Part shown: one piece after another, positions 33,983 to 46,343 of the stretch
How positions within the stretch are numbered: position 1 is the first letter of the stretch
Layout of the letters: each line of letters begins with the position of its first letter
From: Leptodactylus fallax
Lineage: Eukaryota; Chordata; Amphibia; Anura; Leptodactylidae
Assembly: GCA_947044405.1 (NCBI GenBank)
Contig: CAMRHE010000457.1
Span: 670,001 to 734,000 of the forward strand
Direction of reading: 5' to 3'
DNA: 64,000 nucleotides
Notes under the pieces: generated by a model
The model's input: only the letters and a program-made list of their open reading frames with translations
What the model was told of the DNA's origin: nothing
Database searches by the model: none
Program-made: the position numbers and the translations under genes

Positions 33983-34751
33983 GGTGTTACCGATCATCAG
34001 TGGTGCTGACTGTATTTGGGCATTTAAATTTTGCAGCAAAGCAGATGCTAAATTCAAATGGATGAATCACAGCTGAGGCGCTGTGGCTCTTCTGTGATAT
34101 CGGAAAAACCGCCAGGCACAGCGACAGTGGTCATGCTATGATCTATCCCTGTTCTCTATGATGTCACAGTACAGGGATAGTAAATAGCATTGGTGGCAGT
34201 GGGTAAAAAAAAAAAAAAAAAAACGCATAGTGGAGCTACCACTGCTATGAATAAACACTTTGGGCCCATGGACTAATCATAGAAGAGCCACTGCCACTGT
34301 TGAAATTGATATCACCGCTTTTGTGATTTGAATTTATAGCTAAAGAACTCGCTTTGGTGCTATATTCAAATGGATGAATCACAGGAGTTTCGCTGCTACT
34401 ATTGGATTCAATCATCTGTGATAGCGGGACCACGCCTGGTAATACTGGTCCTGCTATCATCTATCCTTGTACTGTGAGACTATGATGTCACAGTACAGGG
34501 AATGTGAAAAATATTGGTGGCAGTTGTTAAAAAAAAACATAGTGAAGCTGCGGCTTCTTCCACTATAAATTATCCCTTTGGCTATTTGAGCTCCACTTTT
34601 TTATATTTAAAATTGATTGTCACCAATATCATAGAGATTTATCATATCAAGACAATTTTGTTACTGAAAAGTGTTTTGAGGACTTTTTTGGGCAAGAGTT
34701 ATATAACAATAGTAAATAACAATAAGCCCCTGTAGCACCAGCCATCAACAT
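33983..34751. repeat. two diverged tandem copies of a GC-poor module
   Basis: 'aattcaaatggatgaatcacag' occurs at 34,051 and, as 'attcaaatggatgaatcacag', at 34,362. 'tgatgtcacagtacagggat' occurs at 34,158 and as 'tgatgtcacagtacaggga' at 34,482. Both are followed by 'attggtggcagt' and an A-run. This indicates a direct duplication with a period of about 310-325 bases. Confidence 0.7.
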
Positions 34752-36326
34752 GGGCTCTATGTTTTATAGATAGGTTCCTAGGAGCCCTAAGATTATTCTA
34801 CACTATATTTTATAGATAGGATCCTAGGAGCCCTAAGAGTATTCTACACTATGTTTTATAGATAGGTTCCTAGGAGCCCTAAGTGTGTTCTACACTATGT
34901 TTTATAGATAGGTTCCTAGATGCCCTAAGAGTATTCTACACTATGTTTTATAGATAGGTTCCTAGGAGCCCTAAGAGTATTCTACACTATGTTTTATAGA
35001 TAGGTTCCTAGGAGCCCTAAGCATGTTCTACACTATGTTTTATAGATAGGTTCCTAGGAGCCCTAAGAGTATTCTACACTATGTTTTATAGATAGGTTCC
35101 TAGGAGCCCTAAGAGTATTCTACACTATGTTTTATAGATAGGTTCCTAGGAGCCCTAAGAGTATTCTACACTATGTTTTATAGATAGGTTCCTAGGAGCC
35201 CTAAGAGTATTCTATACTATGTTTTATAGAAAGGTTCCTAGGAGCCCTAAGAGTATTCTACACTATGTTTTATAGAAAGGTTCCTAGGAGCCCTAAGAGT
35301 ATTCTACACTATGTTTTATAGATAGGTTCCTAGGAGCCCTAAGAGTATTCTACACTATGTGTTATAGATAGTTCCTAGGAGCCCTAAGAGTGTTCTACAC
35401 TATGTTTTATAGATAGGTTCCTAGGAGCCCTAAGAGTGTTCTACACTATGTTTTATAGATAGGTTCCTAGGAACCCTAAGAGTATTCTACACTATGTTTT
35501 ATAGATAAGATCCTAGGAGCCCTAAGAATATTCTACACTATGTTTTATAGATAGGTTCCTAGGAGCCCTAAGTGTGTTCTACACTATGTTTTATAGATAG
35601 GTTCCTAGATGCCCTAAGAGTATTCTACACTATGTTTTATAGATAGGTTCCTAGGAGCCCTAATAGTATTCTACACTATGTTTTATAGATAGGTTCCTAG
35701 GAGTCCTAAGAGTATTCTACACTATGTTTTATAGATAGGTTCCTAGATGCCCTAAGAGTATTCTACACTATGTTTTATAGATAGGAGCCTAGGAGCCCTA
35801 AGAGTGTTCTACACTGTTTTATAGAAAGGTTCCTAGGAGCCCTAAGAGTGTTCTACACTATGTTTTATAGAAAGGTTCCTAGGAGTTCTAAGAGTGTTCT
35901 ACACTATGTTTAATAGATAGATTCCTAGGAGCCCTAAGAGTATTCTACACTATGTTTTATAGATAGGTTCCTAGGAGTCCTAAGAGTATTCTACACTATG
36001 TTTTATAGATAGGTTCCTAGATGCCCTAAGAGTATTCTACACTATGTTTTATAGATAGGATCCTAGGAGCCCTAAGAGTATTCTACACTATGTTTTATAG
36101 ATAGATTCCTAGGAGTCCTAAGAGTGTTCTACACTGTGTTTTATAGATAGGTTCCTAGGAGCCCTAAGAGTATTCTACACTATGTTTTATAGATAGGTTC
36201 CTAGGAGCCCTAAGAGTATTCTACACTATGTTTTATAGAAAGGTTCCTAGGAGTTCTAAGAGTGTTCTACACTATGTTTTATAGATAGGTTCCTAGGAGT
36301 CCTAAGAGTATTCTACACTATGTTTT
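34752..36326. repeat. 46-bp minisatellite array 2 (about 34 units, opposite orientation to array 1)
   Basis: Unit 'ctatgttttatagataggttcctaggagccctaagagtattctaca' is the reverse complement of the array 1 unit. Variants include 'aagtgtg', 'agatgccc' and 'gaaaggttcc'. Blocks such as the one starting at 34,795 recur at about 35,505, suggesting internal block duplication. The array lies in the intron between the D1 and D2 exons of the - strand receptor. Confidence 0.96.
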
Positions 36327-38172
36327 AGGCCAATTAACGGTGTGGTTCATACTAAGCTTGTTCAACCTGAAACAAATCCCACAATCCAGATTAATATCTA
36401 AACTGTCTGATAATAAGGTGGTTAAAAAAATCTGAAAGGGATCATGCCCATCATGTGAATCACTCTTTTTTTTTCAGCCCACTGCTGCCCAAAAACACTG
36501 TTATTTACAGTAAATTTTATACATGATCATTGACCGAAATCATTTATTCTGACTGAAACAAAAAAACCTTCCTTATATGGACAGCCTTAGTCTTCTTTGG
36601 CTGTTTAGTGACTCCCCAACTTATTCCTGTTCCCTGATCAATCAAATAGGCACCTGTCTTTATTTCACCTTTCCTGTCCACTACTTGACTCAACTATGGA
36701 TCAAGAGGACTGACCAAGACCCACTATTATCTGGCATCATCTGGAATGTCATGACATCATGTACATGTGACCTCATCATGCACAGTATCAGGTTTGGAAT
36801 ATAACACCAGACCCATCACCTACCTCCCGTAGCCTCCATATTGCCTCAGCATAGAAGGTGTGTATTGTTTGCCTTACTACACAAGTGTGCTTGTCTGCAA
36901 GTCACTCAATTTCCAGTACCAATTTTTAACTACTTCTATTATTGTCCTCCATGTGCCTCCCTTACACATGAGGAGGCCCGGTAGCCTGTACTATTGCTGT
37001 TATTTGATTAAAGACATTACTATCCTGCCTTTGATATATGTATACTCGGCACTGTCCTTGCAAGTTTTTTACCTAGAAATACAGATGTAGCACTATTTAA
37101 CTTGACTTTCTGTAGTGTGATACGTTTCTGTGTCGTGATCTCAGAAGACAACAAAAGTCATTGGAAACCACTGAAAGAGTTACGTTAACACTCTGTGCCA
37201 CAGTGTTTTTAACTGGTTATGAGTCCTGTTAACCCATGCTAGATCTATATCTATCTAGGTACAATTGCCACCCACATAGCCATTATGACACAAACAAATT
37301 ATTTTATCTTACTTGCTATGTTTGTCTCTCAGTAACTAGAGACTGTGGAGTGATAATCTGTGCAGATAACTCCTACTAGCAGGATGGTTGTACACTTAAT
37401 TTCTTGTTTTACATACACGCATACCTGCTTAGCAGTGCAATACACATATGTACAACATTTTTTCATTCTAGATTACGATCCTTGGCTTCTAGGTCGCTTA
37501 CAACAGGGGAATCATTTTCAGGAAATGCCATACACTCACATACTCATAGATGCCATACGCTCAGTTCCTTGGGCCCACCAAATAAAACAATTCTGGGGCC
37601 CACCCTCCAACAACCCCTAGGAAATAAGCCATAATAAACTTCAAATTTCTATGTGTTCTACTGGACCATTATTGTGTTAGATACTGGGCTCACCGGAGGA
37701 CCTGGAAGCACGTATTACTCAATTTATGAGCCACAATGATCCAATTGGAATATGCCCAATTACAATGTTTGAACAGTTTGGAGATCAACGTAAATACATC
37801 GACCCAATTCTGTGTAAGCTTAGATCAGCCCCGCCAGCAGTGTAGCAGTTCGCTCGCCTGGTGAGCAAACCAGGTGCTAACTGCCTCTCACCCATGTTGT
37901 TGCATAGAAACAAAACCCAATAACAATGATAGAATGTTGGTTTTTACCCCAAATCCCAAAGAAAAACAAATACAAATTTTGGAATCAAAGAGTACTGTAA
38001 CAGGCCATCCTGGTTTCAACTAGTGGAAAAAATAAGTGTCCTGCTTGTTCTTCAGGTGGAGTCCACCTAAGAATTCCCATAAATGGGAAATGAATGGGAG
38101 GCAGAAAAATACACTGGGGATACATACTACACGTTCTGAAATGTATTATATATATTTAATTTGTATTTTTAC
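36327..38172. other. intronic sequence, no gene recognised
   Basis: Part of the D1-D2 intron. Short frames at 36.58, 36.86 and 37.4 kb lack motifs. Confidence 0.35.
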
Positions 38173-38553
38173 CTGAAAAAGTGAGAAATGTCCCATGGGA
38201 GTCATACCATTTGAATCTTTTCGCAGATATGATTGCTCTACAGCAGTATGTGACCCCATCTGACGCTTTCAGTCCTCGGATTAGGAGAGACGCTGTCCGG
38301 TTACCAGGATGGTGGACTGTAGAGATCTGATCTTTATACTCATCCACTATATTACCAGATCCGTCTGTGATGTCTTTCTTGATATCGGAGCAGTACAATC
38401 CATCTGATTCCCCCCAAGTTAATATAATCTGTGACTTCTCCTTCAGGTTCTCAGGATAGGTGTATGTACACGGGATGGTGACTGAATCTCCTTCCTTCAC
38501 ATAGACAGTGTTTGGTTGATAAGCACAGAAATATTCTGATGTCCAACAAGTCC
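38173..38553 (-). CDS. V-set Ig domain exon (D1) of a PILR/Siglec-like paired receptor
   Basis: Acceptor ggtttattatag before 38,553 and donor ttcag|gtaaaa after 38,173 bound a 381-base open exon, phase 1-1. Features in order: YQPNTVYVKEGDSVTIPC (A-B strands, first cysteine), YTYPENLKEKSQI, LTWGESDG (core tryptophan), IVDEYKDQIS, the sequon NRT in GNRTASLLIRGLKASDG (E strand), TYCCRA (second cysteine plus the extra one), and WYDSHGTFLTFS (G strand). The SVTIPCTYTYP start, the NR-S-L-IRGL E strand and the W-x-x-x-GT-L end resemble PILR V domains, and Siglec V domains more distantly. The paralogue on the other strand (5,943-6,319) is a pseudogene. The preceding signal-peptide exon was not found. 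Confidence 0.82.
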
Positions 38554-38712
38554 CTATAATAAACCACAGAGGTCAATGAGAGCAAACAATCAATTGCAAA
38601 TCAATAGTTTATAGTTCTGTGTAGTTTTAGAACAATGGGGTGAATTTATTAAACGCTAGCTTCAGATGTACCAGAACTATCAAGATGCTCTAGTGTCTTA
38701 AACAATCACTTA

Positions 38713-39839
38713 CCGTATTTTTTGGACTATAAGACGCACCTTGGTTTTAGAGGAGGAAAATAGGGGAAAAAATTTTGAAGCAAAAAAATGTGGTAAAATA
38801 TTTAATATATGGGAGTTGTAGTTTTGCAACAGCTGCAAGGCCATAGGGCATCTTTTTTGTGGGGCCAGATGTACTTTTTAGTTATACCATTTTGGGGAAT
38901 GTTTATTGCTTTAATCCCTTTTTATTCAAATCAGAGGAGAAACAGTGAAAAATACAGCGGTCCGGCACTTTTGATTTTTTTTTTTCCCGCTATGACGTTC
39001 ACCCTACGGGAAAAATATTATTATAAGTTTGTAGACCGGGCATTTTCGGACACAGCGATACCTAATGTGTATGTGTTTCACAGTAATATTCTACTTTTAT
39101 ATGTATTCTAGGGAAAGAGGGTGATTTAGAACTTTTATTTATTTTTTTTAAACCTTTTTTTTTTTTTTTTTACTATTTTATTAGCCCCCCCCAAGGGGCT
39201 TGAACCTGCAATCAATTGATTGCAAGTCCCATAGACTGTAATACAAGTGTATTGCAGTCTATGGGAGATTCTATACATTATTATTGCGGCTGGTCTATGA
39301 CCAGCCGCAATAGTAATATTCCTATGACAGGCCTTGGAGTCTTCATAAGGCTCCCGGCTGTCACAGGAACAGTACGACTCCCGCGATCACGCCGCGCAGG
39401 AGCCGTCCTGCAACAAGAAAGGTATGGGGACGGTTAGCTTAATTACGTTTAGGGGGCTCACATGTAGTAATGCCTGCGATCAGAGTGGATTCTGATCGCG
39501 GGCTTTAGCTCCGGGTCTCTGCATTATAGCGAAGACCTGATAGCTATGGCGACTGCTCTGCAGCTGAGCGTCCGCAATCATCTTTACAGACCTGGCATCC
39601 GCTGTAACAGCACGGCGGATGCCGGGAGGTTCACACCGCCGGGATACCCTCTCAGTCCAAGGCCCGCAGCATCGCCCCACTCCTGCCGCTGCAGGAAGCC
39701 AGCGGCGGCAGGAATGGGGCAATGCTGCGACTCCGCTCCTCCACCCCCCCAACACCCACATTCGGACCATAAGACGCACCCCCATTTTCCTCCCAAATTT
39801 TTTGGGAAAAAAGTGCGTCTTATAGTCCGAAAAATATGG
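38713..39839. mobile_element. DNA transposon, non-autonomous, CCGTATTTTTTGGACTATAAG ends
   Basis: Left CCGTATTTTTTGGACTATAA, then 'gacgcacc', is mirrored on the right by 'gtgcgtcttatagtccgaaaaatatgg'. TA lies at both borders (38,711-38,712 and 39,840-39,841). The interior holds the palindromes 'caatcaattgattg' and 'catagactgtaat...attgcagtctatgg' and a GC-rich part near 39,600-39,760. No transposase. Superfamily not assigned, since a TA duplication would also fit Tc1/mariner. Confidence 0.75.
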
Positions 39840-40137
39840 TAATAACTTGATGCACCACAGAAGGTTCCATGTGCCAGAATTGAAAATTTCTCCAGAGACT
39901 GGTGTAGATTTCAGATACAGTGCCTTGTGAAAGTATTCGGCCCCCTTGAACTTTTCAACCTTTTGCCACATTTCAGGCTTCAAACATAAGGATATAAAAT
40001 TTTAATTTTTTGGTGAAGAATCAACAACAAGTGGGACACAATCGTGAAGTGGAACGAAATTTATTGGTTATTTTAAACTTTTGTAAAAAATAAAAAACTG
40101 AAAAGTGGGGCGTGCAATATTATTCAGCCCCCTTAAG

Positions 40138-41105
40138 TTAATACTTTGTAGTGCCACCTTTTGCTGCGATTACAGCTGCAAGTCGCTTGGGGTATGTCTC
40201 TATCAGTTTTGCACATGGAGAGACTGAAATTCTTGCCCGTTCTTCCTTGGAAAACAGCTGGAGCTCAGTGAGGTTGGATGGAGAGCATTTGTGAGCAGCA
40301 GTTTTCAGCTCTTTCCACAGATTCTCGATTGGATTCAGGTCTGGACTTTGACTTGGCCATTCTAACACCTGGATACGTTTATTTGTGAACCATTCCATTG
40401 TAGATTTGGCTTTATGTTTGGGATCATTGTCTTGTTGGAAGATAAATCTCCGTCCCAGTCTCAGGTCTTTTGCAGACTCCAACAGGTTTTCTTCCAGAAT
40501 GGTCCTGTATTTGGCTCCATCCATCTTCCCATCAATTTTAACCATCTTCCCTGTCCCTGCTGAAAAAAAGCAGGCCCAAACCATGATGCTGCCACCACCA
40601 TGTGTGACAGTGGGGATGGTGTGTTCAGGGGGATGAGCTGTGTTTCTTTTACGCCAAACATATCGTTTTGCATTGTGGCCAAAAAGTTGGATTTTGGTTT
40701 CATCTGACCAGAGCACCTTCTTCCACATGTTTGGTGTGTCTCCCAGGTGGCTTGTGGTAAACTTTAAACGAGACTTTTTATGGATATCTTTGAGAAATGG
40801 CTTTCTTCTTGCCACTCTTCCATAAAGTCCAGATTTGTGCAGTGTACGACTGATTGTTGTCCTATGGACAGACTCTCCCCCCTCAGCTGTAGATCTCTGC
40901 AGTTCATCCAGAGTGATCATGGGCCTCTTGGCTGCATCTCTGATCAGTCTTCTCCTTGTTTGAGATGAAAGTTTAGAGGGACGGCCGGGACTTGGTAGAT
41001 TTGCAGTGGTCTGATACTCCTTCCACTTCAATATGATCGCTTGCACATTGCTTCTTGGGATGTTTAAAGTTTGGGAAATCGTTTTGTATCCAAATCCGGC
41101 TTTAA
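40138..41105 (-). pseudogene. Tc1 transposase, main part, interrupted near its N-terminus
   Basis: A 302-codon frame from its first internal methionine, open further back to the insertion point, carries nearly the entire DDE transposase. It has the second helix-turn-helix, a GRPSKLS AT-hook-like motif, first catalytic aspartate in WSDETKIQLFG (about 40,700), GGGSIMVW, second aspartate in QQDNDPKH (about 40,425) and the glutamate in NPIENLWKEL (about 40,330). It ends with the usual AAKGGTTKY. No stop or frameshift is visible in this part. The protein cannot be made whole because the first about 20 codons sit 5.2 kb away at 46,288-46,343. Confidence 0.9.
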
Positions 41106-44100
41106 CCCCTTAAGGACCCAGCCCAAAAGTGCGTTAAGGACCAGGCCTCGTTTTTTCAAAACTGACATGTGTCACTTTATATGGCAATAACTTTGACACG
41201 TCTTAACTTACACAAGTGATTTTGAGATTGTTTTTTCGTGACACATTGTACTTCATGTTAGTGGTAAACACTAATGAATATTTTTGTATTTATTTATAGA
41301 AAAATAGGAAATTTGATGGAAATTTTGAAAAAAAATCGCAATTTTCAAAATGTGAAATGCTCTGCTTTTCAGATAGATAGTCATACCACCCAAATACATT
41401 AATACATATTATCTACCATATCTCTGCTTTATATCGGCATCATCTTTTAATCGTCCTGTAATTTATTTTGGATGTTAGAAGGCTTACAAGTGTAACAGCG
41501 ATTTTGCAGATTTACAAGAAAATTTCCCAAACTAATTTTTTAGGGACCACTTCAGTTCTGAAGAGGATTATAAAGGCCTATATATTAGAAACCCCCATAA
41601 ATCACCCCATTTTCAAAACTGCACCCCTCAAATAATTCAAAATAACATTTGGGAAGTTTGTTAACCCTTTAAGAATTTCACTGGAATTAAAACAATATGG
41701 AGGTGAAATTTAGACATTTAATTTTTTCCCACTAATTCCTTAATTTAGCCCTAAAATTAACACATTCACAAAGGGTTAAAGGAAAAAATGCATCTCACAG
41801 TTTGTTATGCAATTTCTCTCAAGCACGGAAATACCCCACAAGTGGGTGTAATCTGATGTTTGGGCGAATGGCAGCGCACGGAAGGGAAGGAGCGACACTG
41901 GGCGTCTGAAAAGCAGATTTTGCTGGAATAGTTTTCAGGTGCCATGTCTCATTTGCAAAGCCCCTAGAGTACCAATACAAAGGAAAACCCCAAAAAGTGA
42001 CCCCATTTTGCAAACTACACCCCTCACAGAACTCATCAATGGGTATAGTGAGCATTTTGACCTTACATTCGTTTCACAGATTTTGCTAACACTGGGATGT
42101 ATAAATGAAACATTACTAAAATGTCACTTTATCCCCAAAGTTTTCATTTTCACAATGGGTTAAAGGAGAAAAAGCCACCCACAGTTTGCAAAATAATTGC
42201 TCCTAAACACAGCAATACCCCATATGTGGTCGTAATCTGCTGTATGGGTACATGGCAGGGCTCAGAATGGAAAGAGAGCTATTTAGCTTTTGGAGAGCAG
42301 ATTTTGCTGGAATAATTTTCAGGTACCATGTCGCATTTGCAGAGCCCCCAAAGTACCAATACAGTAGAAACCCCCTAAAGTGACCCCATTTTGGAAACTA
42401 CACCCCTCACAGAACATATCAAGGGACATAATGAGCATTTTGACCCTACAGCTGTTTCACAGATTTTATTAACATTGGGACATTAAAATGAAAAATTACT
42501 TTTTTTCCAATAAACCGTCAATTTAGCCCCAAATTTTTCATTTTCACAAGAGGACAAAGGAGAAAAAGCACCCCAAAGTTCGTTACACATTTTCTCCTGA
42601 ACACAGAAATGCCCCATATGTGGTTGTAATCTGCTGCATGGGTACATGGCAGGGCTCAAAATGGAAAGAGCGCTATTTAGCTTTTGGAGGGCAGATTTTG
42701 CTGGAATAGTTTTCGGATGCCATGTCGCATTTGCAGAGCCCCTAAAGTACCAATATAATATAAACCCCCAAAAAGTGACCCCATTTTGGAAACTACACCC
42801 CTTATAGAATTTATCTAGGGGTATGGTGAACATTTTGACCTCACAGCTGTTTCACAGATTTTATTAACATTGGGACATTAAAATGAAAAATTACTTTTTT
42901 TCCAATAAACCGTCAATTTAGCCCCAAATTTTTCATTTTCACAAGAGGACAAAGGAGAAAAAGCACCCCAAAGTTCGTTACACAATTTCTCCTGAACACA
43001 GAAATGCCCCATATGTGGTTGTAATCTGCTGCATGGGTAAATGGCAGGGCTAAAAATGGAAAGAGCGCTATTTAGCTTTTGGAGGGCAGATTTTGCTGGA
43101 ATAGTTTTTGGATGCCATGTCGCATTTGCAGAACCCCTAAAGTATCAATATAATGGAAACCTCTCAAAAGTGACCCCATTTTAGAAACTACACCCCTCAA
43201 GGAATGTATCAAGGGGTATTATCATTTAGAGCCTAAAAATGCTTCCCAAAAATTAATGTACAAAGTGAAAATTAAAGTTTTTAAAGAAATATCCAATTTC
43301 AGTGCCTAATACGTTGCGGCCACTTTGTGGCATCAGAGACATGCACTCCTAAAACTATTAAGTGGGCTATCCCGGGGACAAAAAAATTATATATGTGGGT
43401 GTAACCTGCTGCTTGGGCACGCAGCAGGGCTCAGAAGGGAAGGAGCACTGTGGGTTTTTTTAGCTTTTGGAGTACAGATTTAGAGGGACTTTCTGGTCGC
43501 CATGATATTTTTGCAGAGCCCTGGAGGTGCCAGTAAATTGGAATTCCCCAAGAAGTGACCCCCATTTTGTAGGGGCAATTTTAGGGTCTCTGCAAATGTG
43601 ACATGGCGTCCAAAAAAACAACAATCTAAATATGCGCTCCAAAAGCACATAGCGCTCCTTCACATTTGCGCCCTGCTGTGTGCCCAAATGACAGTTTATG
43701 CCCACACGTATGACACTGGTGTACCCAGGATAACGTACCTAACAATGCCATATGTGGGTATAAACTGCTGTTTGGGCACAGCCGGGCACAGAAGGGAAGG
43801 AGCGCTATTTTGGTTTTTAGAGCACAGTTTGCTTTTTGGACACCATGCCACTTTTGCAGAGACCATGAATTGTCAGTAAAGTGGAATCCGCAGACATGTC
43901 ACCCCATTTTGGAAACTATACCCTTCAAGGGATTTATCAAGTGGGGTAGCGAGCATTATTAACCCTTAAGTGTTGCATTCTTTTAATTTCCAAAAATGAA
44001 TGCGCAGCTGATAATGAAAAGTTAAAAATGAAATTTTTCTATAGATACGCCATTTCAGTGCCCGATATGTTGTGCCCAGCTTATGTCTGCACAGACACAC

Positions 44101-46287
44101 ACTCCAAAAACTGGTGATCGGGGATCCCGGGCACAACAGCTTTTGGAGCGTTCATCTCTGATACAAGCCGGGCACAACATATTACGCACAGAAATGTCGT
44201 ATTCCTGGAATAATTGTCATTCACCTTTCATCATCAGCTGCCTATTCATTTACGGATAATAAATTATAACAACACTTGGGGGTTAAAAATGCTCACTGTA
44301 CCCCTGGATAAATTCCTTCAGGGGTGCAGTTTCCAAAATGGGGTGACATGTCAGGGGATTCCACTGTACTGGCATTTCAGCTCTGTAAAAGTGCAATGGC
44401 GTCCAAAAACCAAATAGCGCTCCTTCCCTTCTGTGCCCGGCTGTGCCCAAACAGGAGTTTATACCCACATATCACATTAAGTACCTTATCCTGGGTACAC
44501 CAGTGTCATAAATGTGGGTATAAACTGCGGTTTGGGCACACAGAAGGGCACAGAAGGGAAGGAGCGCTATATGGCTTTTGGAGCGCAGATTCAGATGTTT
44601 GGGATCTGGATGCCATGTCATGTTTGCAGAGCCTCTAAAGTACCAGTAAAGTGGAATCCCCTAGGGAATGACCCCATTTTGAAAACTGCACCCCTCAAAG
44701 AATTTATCAAGGGGTGTAGCGAGCATTAGTATCCCAGACGTGACTGCACAGCGGAAGGGGAAAAGTGAATATGTAATCTGTGCGTAGTACATTGGATACA
44801 CTAAATTCCCTACTATTTCCCCAGTAGTTCCTGTTATTGGGGGGTCACTCTGGGGTCACTTCTGGTTTATTATCCCTCGTAAGCTCTAAATCTGGGATGT
44901 ACCCTAATATACGCTCGCACAGCTTATACATTCCCTTCCTGCCGCAGCCAGTTATGCTCTAATGATTTGGCGATTTTTAGGGTTTTTGTCTTCACATTGT
45001 ACGAGTTATATTTTCTTTATTTCTCTGGTGATGTAGCCATATGAGGGCTTGTTGTTTTCAGAGTGAGATGTATTTTTTAATGACATCATTTTTAGGTGCT
45101 TACAACTTATTAAATAAATTTTATTAACTCTTTCTCGGTGGATTAAAAAAACAACCCCATCAATTCTGGCACTGCGTTTTATCTTTTAAATTTTTCACCA
45201 TGCAGCGTAGAGCATAAGTAACATGTTATCTTTATTCTGCGGGTCGGTACGATTACGGCGATACCTCATTTATAATGTTTTTTTATGCAATACCAATTTT
45301 GCAGAACAAAAACCCATTTGGGGACATAAATTTATTTTTTTTGCATCGCCATCTTCTAAGATGCGTAGCATTTTTATTTTTCAGTTTAGAGAGTTGGTTT
45401 AGGGCTTATTTTTTGCGGTACAACCTGTGATTTTTATTGGTACTGTTTTGGGATACATATGACTTTTTGATCACTTTTTATGGCATATTTTGTAAGGTGA
45501 GATGGCGAAAAATCGTTACTTTTGGCGGGTTTTTTCCGTTTTTTTTCCCCGACTTTCACCGTGTACATTAAATATGGTTTCAGTTTTATTGTACAGGTTG
45601 TTACGGACGCAACAATACCAAATATGTATTGTTTTTATTAATTTTTAGGTTTATTTTTTATATAATTCATTTTATATAGGAAAAGGGAATTTTGGGGGGC
45701 TTTATTCTTTTATTAATTTTTTTCACATACTTTATTATTTTTTTTTCACTTTTTTTTTACTTTTTCTTGTGTCCCATTAGGACACCTGAGCCAGCAATGC
45801 TTTGATTGCTGGCTCAGCACTATAGACTGCAAGACACGAGCATACTCGTGTCTTACAGCCTATACAGGAAGTCAGCGCTATGGAAACACAGCGCTGACTT
45901 CCTGATGTCTCGGCAGGATCAACCAGGTACTGGGGGCTCCAGGCAGCCTGGGGTCACTTGGCAGACCCCGGGCTGCACATTAGAGATATCGGCACCCCCC
46001 CATCTCGCCGCGGGGGGTGCCGGGGGGGGCGGCAAGACGGCGGAACCCCTTGGATGCCGCGGTCATGTTTGACCGCGGCATCCAAGGGGTTAAAACCGCC
46101 GATCGGAAGTTATGGCCGACCGGGGGTTATGGAGCAGGGTGTTAGCTGTCAGATACAGCTAACACCCGGTTCCGATACCGCCCGCTCAGATAGTGAGCGG
46201 ACGGCCGGCCTCGGGCGTAGTATTACGTCCTGGTGCGCGAGTACCTAGCGCCCAGGACGTAATAGTACGTCCAAGGTCGTTAAGGGG
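41106..46287. mobile_element. 5.2-kb TTAA-targeting non-autonomous element with internal repeats
   Basis: TTAA flanks both ends (41,102-41,105 and 46,288-46,291), splitting the Tc1 coding sequence. Ends CCCCTTAAGGACC and GGTCGTTAAGGGG are inverted. The interior is built of degenerate tandem modules of about 400 bases at roughly 41.8-43.2 kb ('tgaccccattttggaaactacacccc', 'ttttgctggaatagtttt', 'ccccatatgtgg'). Inverted versions follow at 43.5-44.7 kb, then an AT-rich part, then GC-rich palindromes at 45.8-46.25 kb ('gccagcaatgctttgattgctggc', 'ggaagtcagcgctatggaaacacagcgctgacttcc', 'ccgcggcatccaaggggtt'). No ORF of transposase size. A diverged relative occupies 1-1,110 and another tail lies near 57.6-58.3 kb. 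Confidence 0.88.
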
Positions 46288-46343
46288 TTAAACTTCTCCA
46301 CAACAGTATCACGGACCTGCCTGGTGTGTTCCTTGGTCTTCAT
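46288..46343 (-). pseudogene. Tc1 transposase, N-terminal piece
   Basis: On the - strand it starts ATG at 46,343 and reads MKTKEHTRQVRDTVVEKF before the TTAA junction. It continues in frame with the piece at 41,105 and below if the insertion is ignored. This fixes the start codon of the element B transposase. Confidence 0.85.

Noticed and set aside
33838..34076. Frames with YIYIYIY stretches
   Set aside because: Translation of a (TA)n microsatellite.
34752..36326. CRISPR-like regular repeats
   Set aside because: Units are contiguous with no spacers, in a vertebrate genome. It is a minisatellite.
39480..39983. 167-codon - strand frame in GC-rich sequence
   Set aside because: Lies over the end of a non-autonomous DNA transposon and the Tc1 terminal repeat. 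No domain.
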